A stretch of 64,000 nucleotides of DNA, taken from contig OX359290.1 of assembly GCA_947179395.2 (NCBI GenBank), forward strand, positions 57,142,200 through 57,206,199, in the 5' to 3' direction. Position 1 is the first letter of the stretch. Each line of letters starts with the position of its first letter. The DNA is from Pulicaria dysenterica. Lineage: Eukaryota > Streptophyta > Magnoliopsida > Asterales > Asteraceae. The position numbers were made by a program, and so were the translations under genes. The notes beneath the pieces are model-generated. The model made no database searches, had not been told where the DNA came from, and saw nothing but the letters and a program-made list of their open reading frames with translations. This document shows positions 22,163 through 31,333 of this stretch, piece by piece.

Positions 22163-22213
22163 AAGTTGAACGATTTGATAAGTTGAAAGTTCAAGATTCT
22201 GAGAAAGTATACA

Positions 22214-24735
22214 ATGTCGACAAGTAACAATTCATCAAACTTTCCTCAGATGTCTGCTAAGGGTTGTCCCATATTCGATGGATCTGATTATCCTATGTGG
22301 AAATTCAGAGCCATTCTTTTCCTCAAGTCCATTGACAATCGTATGTACGATGTCATCACTAAAGGACCAATCATCCCCAAGATTCCTATTGTTGTCAGTG
22401 ATATGTTTACTCACAAAACTGAAAAGGAAGTGAAGAAGATTGGAAACTGTATTCTTTAGATGACAAGGCAAAGAGTGTTCTGGCTAATGCCCTGACTAAT
22501 GAAATCTTGCATACTGTGACTGGGTGTCAATCTGCAAAAGAGATCTGGGATACTCTGAGTATTACATATGAGGGCACAGATCTATTTAAGCAGCAGAAGA
22601 AAAATCATTTAAACAGATCTTATGAAAACTTCTTCTCTAAGAAGAATGAAACCTTGGCTGATGTGTTTACCAGGTTTCAATGCTTGATTAATGACCTGCT
22701 AGGTGTAGGCATTAAAAAGAATTAAGCTAAACTTGTGCTGAAATTTCTGGATGTGTTACCAGAAAAGTTCAATGAAGTAACTACAGCACTAAGGGCTGGA
22801 GGAACATTATACATGTATAACCTACAGTCCATATATGGGTTCTTGCTCAATCATGAACAGATCATAGAGTACAAGAGAACTTCTCAACAACAACTGAAGG
22901 ATTCTTTTGATAAAACTGATGTTGCATTAGTTGCACAGAAAAAGAAGAAAAGTTCAAAAGCCTTAGTTGTTGAATCTGAGACTGAGTCAGACTCTCAAGC
23001 TGACCACTCAGACACAGACTCAAGTGATGCTGATGATGTTCAGACAATCACTGAGCAAATGGCCATGCTAGCCAGACGTTTGAGAAGAGCTCAAAGGGGA
23101 AGAGGAAGATCTGACAGGGGAAAAGGAAAGAGTTCTTTTGATCCTAAGAAAGTTGTGTGCTTTAACTATCAGAGGAAGGGACATATTGCTGCTGAATGCA
23201 GATCAAAGAAGGATGAATCAGCTTCAGTAGCTAATAAGAATGCTTACAGAGTTGATAAGTATAAGAAGAAATATACTCAGCTCAAGGAAGGAAAGCCTGA
23301 AGACAAGCCCAATGCAAAAGGACTCTATGCTGAAACTTGGGATACATAATCATCTACCTCAGATGATGATGATAAATGTCTGATGGCTCAAGAAGATTAA
23401 GAGTTTGAAATAGACGAAGTTGATTACGGTCTGTCTGAATCAACTTTTGAAGCTGTCATGAAGGAAGCTTAGGAAAACAGCAAACTTAGTGACTAGGATC
23501 CTTCTTCCATGTACAAGGTTAGTAATTTTAACTCTTACACCGATGAAGAAAAAGGTCTTGCGTTTGATTATCTGCTAAATGATTTCAAGACCAGACTTAA
23601 GTCTCAAAATGACCTCAAATCTGAGATAGCTAAACTGAAAAATGAAATTAAGGAAAATCAATCTCTCATTGATGTTGGTAAGAAGGCATAATGTGATCTT
23701 GAATGTCAAAGACACATTAATAAACTTCTAAGTGAATAACTTCAGGAAGCCAAGGATAAAGCTGGCCAACTTCAAAAGGTCACTAAATCATGGAGTAAGT
23801 CATCAAGGCTTGATGAAAAGTGCATCAACCAACAAATTCCTAAACAGGTACAAGCTGTACTTGGAGGTAACTATCAATCCGCAACTTATGCAGCTGATGA
23901 TGATGATATAGCAAGTACAGATTCTGAGGAAGATAGACAACTGATTGAGTCTCAGAAATCAGCCTCAGAAAAGAAACATGATCCAAGCCTAAAGTACAAT
24001 AAGTTTGTCAAGGCAAAGGTTCATGGAAATGAGTGTTCAACATCTAAACAACACAATAAGTCTGTGTTGGACAGATTAGGCACTAAGCCTATTCAAAGAA
24101 CTTCTGTCATAGAAAGGATAAATCCAAATCCTTTCAGAAGAAAACACTCTCTTTCTGGCTCAGAGAGAAGTTACAAGAATAGGAAGACCACTGTAAGTCA
24201 GAGGTCATATCACAACAATGGTAAGTCCAAGGTTGTTGAAATTGGTAAGTCCAAAGAAATCAACAGTGGTAAGTCCAAAGCTGTTGAAACTGGTAAGTCC
24301 AGGAAACATGACAATGGTTAGTCCAAAGTCATCGAAAAGAAGTTTGTTGGACAAGCTTCTAATATAAAGGATAATAAACCTAGATCTGAAAAAGCTAAGT
24401 CCAAAGTCAATGAGGATCAGGTGAATCAAGTTGTTAAAAAAGTTGAGAAGTTATCCACCACCAATAATCCTAAAGCTGAGGATAAGTTCCCTAAAGGATT
24501 ATCGAATGATCTATCTCCTGTAGTCATTGGTAGAAGAAGATGCTACAAGTGCAGAGGTAGAGGACATGAGGCCAAGGACTATGAAATTGAAATCTTAAGG
24601 TCTGAAAAGGAACAAGCTGATCAGCCTACACAGGACTCAGCACCTGCTCAAGCTGACCAGTCAGTTCCACAAGATGAAGCTGCTAAGTGCTCATCATCTG
24701 AACCTACTATGAAGTGGGTTCCCAAACAAAACTAA
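22214..24735 (+). pseudogene. Sirevirus F gag, long and broken
   Basis: Starts MSTSNNSSNFPQMSAKGC, then a copia gag core (YPMWKFRAILFLKSID; AKEIWDTLSITYEGTD; LKFLDVLPEKFNEVTTALR). A first knuckle reads CFNYQRKGHIAAEC (about 23158-23199), where the second Cys is Tyr. A Lys/Ser/Asp-rich coiled stretch follows, with a GKSK-rich repeat (24220-24300) and a second knuckle-like CYKCRGRGHEAKDY near 24541 whose last Cys is also lost. This long two-knuckle gag is typical of Sireviruses. Lesions include a frameshift near 22440 and in-frame stops near 22724, 23347, 23400, 23470, 23497, 23690 and 24320. Strongly decayed. Confidence 0.85.
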
Positions 24736-26781
24736 TGTGGTTAGTTTTCTTATCATGTGCATGGTTCAAGTAAATGGTACTTGGATAGTGGATGTTCAAG
24801 GCACATGACTGGGTGGAAAGGACTTCTTAGTGATTTCCAGGAAGATGAAGGTCCTAAAGTAACATTTGGTGATAACTCCCATGGAAGAACCAAAGGATAT
24901 GGGAAGATGCATGCTGGAAAGGTGACTTTCTAGAAAGTTGCATATGTTAAAGGTCTTAAACACAATCTGATAAGTATCAGCCAATTGTGTGATGAAGACA
25001 ATATTGTTACTTTTAGGAAGAAAGCAGGGACTATATACAATGCTAAGGGTAAGCCTATATTAATAGCAAAAAGAGAAAGAGATGTGTATCTACTTGATCT
25101 TGACTCTGCTGATCCCTATACTGAAACCTGCTTATATTCCCAATCTGTTCATAAGCTGAGTTGGCTGTGGCATAAAAGAGTATCACATTTAAATTTCAAG
25201 AATATAAATATGTTATCCAATAAAGAGTTAGTTTCTGGATTGCCAAAGATCACATTTGTCAAGGACAAATTGTGCTCAGCTTGTGAACAAGGGAAACATC
25301 ATAAAGGGTTAAAGCAAAAATTTTCAATAACAGACCCATTGCATATGTTGCATATGGATCTGTTTGGACCCATAAGTACTCTAAGCCTAAGTGGCAAGAA
25401 GTACACCCTGGTGATAGTAGATGAGTTCTCAAGATTCACCTGGATAATATTCCTTAAAGCCAAAATTGAAGCTACCCTAGAGATAATAAGTTTTATCAAA
25501 CAGGAAGAGTTGCAAAAAGGTAAGTCTATTAAGCAACTTAGAAGTGATCATGGGACTGTGTTCAGAAACTCAACCATAGAAGGATTTTGTGAAGAGTGCT
25601 TTCCTAAATGGAAAACTACAGGAGGAAGTCTATGTGAAACAACCTCCTGGCTTTGTTAGTTCAAAGTTTCCACATCATGTCTACAAGTTAGACAAGGCTT
25701 TGTATGGTCTTAAACAAGCTCCAAGAGCTTGGTATGATACCTTGTCCAACTATTTACTATCAATGGACTTCACCAGAGGTAGTATAGATAAGACATTCTT
25801 TATTAAAAAGAGTAAAGGATAGGTGATTCTTGTACAAATTTATGTGGATGACATTATTTTTGGTTCTACAAATGAATCTATGTGTGAATAGTTCTCCAAA
25901 ATTATGTCACAAAGGTACAAGATGAGTATAATGGGTGAAATGACATATTTCCTAGGCTTACAAATTCAACAAAAGCCTGATGGAATAGTCATTAATCAAA
26001 GTAAGTATGTTCTTGATTTGATAAAGAAATATGGTTTTGATTCTAGTTCAACCATGAAAACACCCATGTCACTAGTTGTCAAGCTGAGTAAAGACTCAGA
26101 TGGTAAGTCTGTATGTCAGTCTACATATAGAGGAATGATAGGTTTATTACTCTATTTGACAGTTATAGACCTGATATCATGTTTGCTACATGTGTTTGTG
26201 CAAGATATCAGGCAGATCTCAAGGAATCACATCTTCAAGCTGTGAAAAGAATCTTTAGGTACCTTAAAGGTACACTAAATCTATGTCTTTGGTATCCAAA
26301 GGACTCTAGATTTGAGTTAGTTCGATTTTCAGATGCTGACTATGCTGGGTGCAAGTTTGACAGAAAATCAACAACTGGAGGATGTCAAATGCTTGGAGGG
26401 AAGTTAGTAAGCTGTACTAGTAAGAAATAGAACTCAGTGGCTACTTTAACTGCTGAAGCTGAGTATGTTGCAGCAGGAAGCTGTTGTGCTCAAATCCTGT
26501 GGATGCAACATCAGCGTCAAGACTTTGGTATGAATTTTAGAAAAACTCCTATCTTCTATGATAACCAAAGTGCTATAGCCATCACTTACAATCCAGTCTT
26601 CTACTCAAGGACCAAGCATATTGAAATTAGACATCACTTCATCAGAGACATCATGGAAAAAGGTAAAGTTGAAATCAAATTTATCTCCACTGATGATCAA
26701 CTAGCAGACATATTTACAAAACCCCTTGATGAGAAGAGGTTCTTGTATCTTCTTAGTGAACTGGGTATGCTCAACCCTTAG
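24736..26781 (+). pseudogene. Sirevirus F pol, with integrase/RT deletion
   Basis: Copia order is protease, integrase, RT, RNase H. Protease WYLDSGCSRHMTG near 24776. GAG-pre-integrase WLWHKRVSHLNFKNIN and its Cys pair CSACEQGKHHKG. Integrase core HMDLFGPI..VDEFSRFTWIIFLKAK and SDHGTVF. Reading then jumps at about 25590 directly into RT SAFLNGKLQEEVYVKQPPGF, so the rest of integrase and the RT start (over 1 kb in relatives) are deleted. The RT active site QIYVDDIIFGSTN is near 25845. RNase H runs to LYLLSELGMLNP and a stop at 26781. Further stops occur near 24733, 24931, 25820, 25888 and 26430, with a frameshift near 26160. Confidence 0.9.
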
Positions 26782-26906
26782 ATAAGTCTCTACAAATGAG
26801 TTTTAGCTTGACAAAGACTAAGTGTCTTAAGCTGAGTGTATGGATAAGTCTCCAACACTGAATCAAGCTGAGTGATGAGTTCACAAGTTTGGTAAGTGTC
26901 AAACAT

Positions 26907-27285
26907 GGTTTAACTATTTAGTGTGGTTAAAATATGAGTTTGAGTTAGTCTCAAACCGAAATGACTAAGTGTCATTGAGTCTGAACTATGTCTTAACTCA
27001 AGCTGTGTGATTGGTTCACACGTTTGGTAAGTTCCAAACATAGGTTTAACTACTTAGTGTGGTTAAAATACGAGTTTGAGTTAGTCTCAAACCGAAATGA
27101 CTAAGTATCATTGAGTCTGAGCTATGTGCTTAACTCAAGTTGTGTGATTGGTTCACACGTTTGGTAAGTTCCAAACAAAGGTTTAACTACTCAGTGTAGT
27201 TAAAATATAAGTTTGAGTCAGTCTCAAACATAAATGACTATGTGTCATTGATTCTGAGCTACGTGCTCAACTCACGATGAATATC
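26907..27285. repeat. 136-137 bp tandem repeat, about 2.8 clear copies
   Basis: Units begin GGTTTAACTA at 26907, 27043 and 27180, and share GTTTGAGT.AGTCTCAAAC and TGATTGGTTCACACGTTTGG. A more diverged copy may extend left to about 26800. They lie just after the Sirevirus pol stop, where the element would have its 3' region. They are rich in AGCTGAGT-type words also found in its LTR. Confidence 0.8.
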
Positions 27286-28092
27286 AATCTCACGCTGAGT
27301 AGTGAGATCAGGCTGAGTGTTTGACTCACGCTGAGTGATATGTTTCCTCAGCTTGGTAAGTCCAATTCATGATTTAATTACTATGTGTTCTTAATCATGC
27401 AACATTATGTTTAAGCCTGTCTCACATTGTGTTGTTATGCTAAATCCTAATCCTATTAATCTATTAAAACTAACTAGTTTTAATATCCCGATTAAAAACT
27501 GGATTTAATCAAAAACCAAAACTTTAATTATTAATGTGACCCAAAAATCTGTTCCATTAATAATTAATAATTCTAAAACAGATCTTAACCCTTTTTAAAC
27601 AAAACTTGTTTAAAACTCTGATCAAGATCAAATTTCAAATAAAAGACTTATCTTTTAACCGTTTAAACATAAAACTTGTTTAAACTTATCTGATTAAAGT
27701 TCAACCTTTTATATTTTAGGAAAAACCGAAAAACAGTTTTTCTCATCCTTTGGTTTTCGATTTTTATACAAGAAGAAACAAGATGAAGAAGATGATATAA
27801 CTTAAAAGAATCAATTAACTAGATTTAACAAGGTTTCTATCAATTAAACAAACTGTTTAATTTATCTTGATTTAAAACTTGTTTCTTTAAAAGTTGTAAT
27901 CCTCCAACCGTTCAAACTAACTATTTAAACTTTCTGGTCAATAAGATTAAAGCTTTTAATAACTGGGAAACAAAAACAAACTGTTTTGTCGCCCTTCTTG
28001 ATTTTCGAAAATCACTAGAAGCAAGTAGAAGATCAAGAACAAACCTTAAATCTAAAAACAGGTTAAACTAGAAACTATAGATCATAGAGCCG
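27286..28092 (-). other. Non-coding; probable leader of the minus copia element H
   Basis: A/T-rich with repeated TTAAAC words and no ORF. Its right end abuts a minus-strand primer site, so at least the right part should be the leader of element H. Where the Sirevirus 3' region ends is not visible. Confidence 0.4.
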
Positions 28093-28107
28093 AGGCTCTG
28101 ATACCAC
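28093..28107 (-). promoter_or_regulatory. Primer-binding site, initiator tRNA-Met type (element H)
   Basis: GTGGTATCAGAGCCT on the minus strand, directly adjoining the LTR end at 28108. Confidence 0.85.
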
Positions 28108-29006
28108 TGAAGGGTTTTGATCTGACCAAACCACCTTATGACACAAACTGGTCAAGCCCTGGGTTTGATTCTACTGGTTCAATCCAAAAGCGGAATCAGA
28201 TTGAACACAACCCTCTAAACCCCAAAAGGGTTAGGATCTTACTAATGACCATATAAGTTTCTCAACAACAACCCATATAAATGGTTTAGAAAAAACAATA
28301 CCTACTTGATATTGGGATTGCTAAAGGTAGTCCACCACTACTGCACCACCAATGAACTGGCTGCTAGACCGCTCCTGGAATTACCCGAATGACACACAAA
28401 TCACGTGTGTGTGTCTGGCTCGATGCAAAGCAAACACGAACACCCCTTGGGTGTTGGTTGAAATCGACGAGAGGGAGAGGGACAGAGAGAGGTCGACGTA
28501 GAAGGGAGAGGAGGGAGGCTAGGGATCCTTTTTATTCAAGTTTGAATGCCTTAGGATTAAATTAGCCTTATCTAGGTTTAAATACTTAAACCTTATTCAA
28601 GCCCAAGCCCGTTCAATTAAAGCCCATGACTTTAATTGAAGTTTCATTCCTTTCACTTTGACCCCCTGGACTTTACTAGTTAATTAATTAACTATTAATT
28701 AACTGGTCCGTTGAATATTAAACTTAATATTTAATTTCCCTCTAAATAATAAATAACTATTTATTATTTCTTTTCTTCTTAATAATTAATTCAACTGATT
28801 AATTATTTATTTTTCACTCTAATAATTAATCCATCTGATTAATTATTTCCACACAGAATTATGGTAAATTCCAACTGTTCTAATTTGGGTGTGTAGCAGT
28901 GTGACCCTTTAGTCTCTTATAACATTGGATACAATATACCCATTAATTATCTCTGAACATAATCCAACATTACATTGGTGTGTGTAAAATCTTTCCTAGG
29001 TTAACA
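28108..29006 (-). mobile_element. 5' LTR of copia element H (rest of element lost)
   Basis: 899 bp. On the minus strand it starts TGTTAACCTAGG and ends CAAAACCCTTCA next to the primer site. It shares GGCTGCTAGACCGC with the remnant at 5912-6392 and GTGTGACCCTTTAGT with that at 15901-16402, so this LTR family is represented three times. It has inserted next to Tekay chromodomain sequence. No gag or pol of this element is recognisable to the left. Confidence 0.7.
28678..28847. repeat. Five AT-rich hairpins with AACT-like loops
   Basis: Perfect stems: AGTTAATTAAT (28678-28688) with 28694-28704, loop TAACT; AATATTA (28714-28720) with 28725-28731, loop AACT; AAATAATAAAT (28744-28754) with 28759-28769, loop AACT; AATAATTAAT (28781-28790) with 28798-28807, loop TCAACTG; AATAATTAAT (28821-28830) with 28838-28847, loop CCATCTG. 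Stems differ while the loop stays similar. They lie in the LTR of element H. Function is unknown. Confidence 0.75.
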
Positions 29007-29008
29007 AC

Positions 29009-29299
29009 CAAACGGTGTCGCTTGAGTTACCTCCAAAACTTTCTAGTATTCATAAAACGTTCAACGTGTGTTATCTGCGTAACTGTAAAGTAGAGGAGAA
29101 CCAGATTCTGCCTCTACAAGAGTTGAAGGTGGACGCTTCAAAATGTCTCGTAGAAGAACCTATTGAAATACTTGGTTCAAAGACCAAGAAGCTGCTTAAG
29201 AAGATGATAAAGCTGGTTTTGGTAAAATGGAAATAAAACCAAGGTTCGAATATGTCCTGGGAGACGGAAGATGACATGCGAGCCCGATATGCCTACTTA
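29009..29299 (+). pseudogene. Tekay integrase tail/chromodomain fragment
   Basis: Matches the C-terminus of the Tekay pol: VSLELPPKLSSIHKTFNVCY, QILPLQELKVDAS, LVKWK, then TAA, NQGSNMSWETEDDMRARY. The stop at about 29234 interrupts the chromodomain, and the piece ends where a Sirevirus LTR starts at 29300. It lies on the same strand as the RT fragment at 18068-18785 and may be the 3' end of that same element, pushed apart by later insertions and losing integrase. Confidence 0.85.
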
Positions 29300-30134
29300 T
29301 GTTGGGGAGATAGAAATATCAAACCATAGTCAAATCTATCTATTATTTAAAATAGGATTTGATGCTAACAAAACCACATATTCAGTTTTGTACTTGGATC
29401 AGTGAAAAGCATGTGTTGTTTTTCAAATAAGACTTAAAGAATTTTCTAAGTAAGAAATGTCAGCTGATGAACAAAAGCATCAGCTGAACACTGAGTATCA
29501 GCCAAAGGACCAGCTTCAAGAAGACCAACCAAGAAGAAAAGACAAGTCTAGAAGCATCAGCTGAGCATCTACAAAGCATCAGCTGAGGGTTCAACACCAT
29601 CAGCTGAGGGTTCTTTCAGGATCAGCTAAGCAGTCAAAGGATCAGCTGAGTCTACCACTCTGATCAGCTAATGCCTCCCATCCTTTAGATAAGTTATCTT
29701 TAACTTACCTAGTCTTTTCCTTATAAGCTTATCACTCTCAATGATCAGCTGAGCCCTTGGGATCTACTGATCATATAGGTTGGTTAGCTTATGAAGTATT
29801 ACTCTAGTATGTCTTATTAGCTAAGCATTTATGATCAGCTGAGCATATTTCAGTAGCTGAGTCGTTCACATTTATCCTTAGTTGAGCAAAAATATGTTTG
29901 CAGTTCAATGTCTATTAGCTAAGTCATTATACAGTATCTCAGTTAATAGTTTTTCATTGAAATATTTTCTTAAGACAAAGGCAGAATATGTGTTGATCTA
30001 TTATTCCTTTAGATCTATCTCTGTAAAAGTATTAAGCACTTTTTGGATTTGCAAAGATACAAAAAGGATTGATCTTGATCCTTTGGAAAAGGTGATAGAT
30101 ACTTTAGAAGAGAAGATCTCGAAGATATGCTTCA
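29300..30134 (+). mobile_element. 5' LTR of Sirevirus C, right side truncated
   Basis: Starts TGTTGGGGAGATAG within Tekay sequence and is filled with TCAGCTGA words. The same words recur at 48475-48620 behind the Sirevirus pol at 45373-48420, which is why I assign both to one element, C. It stops at 30134, where the truncated LTR of element B begins. Its end, primer site, gag and protease start are missing. Confidence 0.6.
29460..29671. repeat. Helically phased TCAGCTGA array in the Sirevirus LTR
   Basis: TCAGCTGA (or TCAGCTAA) starts at 29557, 29579, 29600, 29622, 29642 and 29664, steps of 22, 21, 22, 20 and 22 bp, close to two turns of B-DNA. A second group starts at 29460 and 29480, with weaker TCAGCC and CCAGCTT copies after it. 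The core CAGCTG is an E-box, the class bound by bHLH dimers. That they bind it here is inference. Confidence 0.75.
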
Positions 30135-30448
30135 ACCGGTTGTTTTCACTTAGGGCTGTCAGGGTAGAGGTTTGGTGTATGACCCAATAGGCCCGGACCT
30201 CATTGGTAGTGATATGGCATACGTGTTCCAGTGGGCATACTCCAACAGACTCCCACTTGCACATGGGACACCGTATCTAAGATATCACAGACAGAGAGCA
30301 GCCTCTAGCAAGACATCTCTGCCCCCAAATTAAAACGGGGTATGTATTCCCTGACAAGTACCAGATCACAACCCAATTAGTTCGAAATGGTCCTATAGAT
30401 AAACAATCAACCATACCTTTGTTCTCGATATCCATGTGAAGACAATAT
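30135..30448 (-). mobile_element. 3' end of copia element B: LTR stub, polypurine tract, 3' UTR
   Basis: 30135-30247 matches the first 113 bp of the B LTR at 45260-45372 with about 5 differences. 30248-30266 on the minus strand is the polypurine tract CATGTGCAAGTGGGAGTC. 30267-30448 is 3' UTR like that of K (56250-56484). The LTR is cut at 30135. Element D starts at 30449. Confidence 0.75.
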
Positions 30449-30600
30449 TGTTAGATTATGCCCACTGATGCGAGTACACCATTTGAATCACTACTGATGA
30501 TGTATGGGCCTATTGGGTCATACACCAGGGTCAAATCTGACAGCAGCTTAAGTAAAGGGACCGTAATTGAAAAAATACAAAAGTTGACTTAGTAGGCTGG

Positions 30601-30757
30601 GTTAGCGCCGCTAACCATAAGGTGTTAGAGCCGCTAACATTTATGGGTTAGAGCCGCTACAGCTGCATGGGCTTTACGTCAAGTCATCTGACTAGCCGCG
30701 TTAGCGCCGCTAACCATTACTAGTTAGCGCCGCTAAGTCTGGGTTAGCGCCGCTAAG
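30601..30757. repeat. Six palindromic words GTTAGCGCCGCTAAC in the D LTR
   Basis: Starts at 30601, 30624, 30647, 30700, 30723 and 30743: two triplets with steps of 23, 23 and 23, 20 bp. Forms vary between GTTAGCGCCGCTAAC and GTTAGAGCCGCTAAC. They lie about 110-265 bp upstream of the TATA box and are repeated in the other LTR at 37769-37925 with one change. Confidence 0.85.
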
Positions 30758-30863
30758 TCTAGACGTGACCTTTTGTCAAATCACCTCTCATGTTGGCCAA
30801 TGCATGTAAGTATCTTGAGAGACTTTGGCCGGCCTTTGGGAGGTGAAGTGGTATCCTGGAGTT

Positions 30864-30870
30864 TATAAAA
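30864..30870 (+). promoter_or_regulatory. TATA box of the D LTR
   Basis: TATAAAA in GAGTTTATAAAAAGGACTAC, about 415 bp into the LTR. Transcription is expected to start near 30895. Confidence 0.65.
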
Positions 30871-31319
30871 AGGACTACTTCAGCCTCATTCTCTTCTCTT
30901 GGCTTCATACACAATATACTACTCACAAGTGCTTCAAAAAGACTTAGGTGAGTTCTAAGAAAGAGAGTAAGGGCTTTAGCTCCAGAAATCGGTTCTAGCT
31001 TGTGAGTTGCTGTTCTCCTAGTCGGTTTTCAAGTAAGAAGAACCTAAAGGAGCTTGCTAGCTCAAGGGATTTGACGTGTTTCCGGGGTATCATCCTCTAG
31101 TTGATTTGTTCAAGCAAAGGAGAAGCAAATCCATCCACTATACCAAAATTTGCTGGAGCTAAGGAGCTGGTATAACCTTCTCTCTTTTCTTTTCTGTTGC
31201 ATTTCGTTTCATAGAGATTGATCCTTGTTTGGGGTTTTACAATTTGTGCTTTATATACTTGTACTATGGGCTTTTTGTGTTATACATTGCTTCCGTTGCG
31301 TGCCCAAGAAACCCCAACA

Positions 31320-31333
31320 GTGGTATCAGAGCC
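31320..31333 (+). promoter_or_regulatory. Primer-binding site, initiator tRNA-Met type (element D)
   Basis: GTGGTATCAGAGCC directly after the LTR end AACCCCAACA. Confidence 0.9.

Larger units (their letters stand above)
30449..31319 (+). mobile_element. 5' LTR of element D
   Basis: 871 bp, TGTTAGATTATGCCC to AACCCCAACA. The first 80 bp are alignable with the LTRs of K and B (CCCACTGA, GATGATGTA.GGGCCTATTGGG), but the repeated palindromic word is entirely different. TATA box at 30864. Confidence 0.9.
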
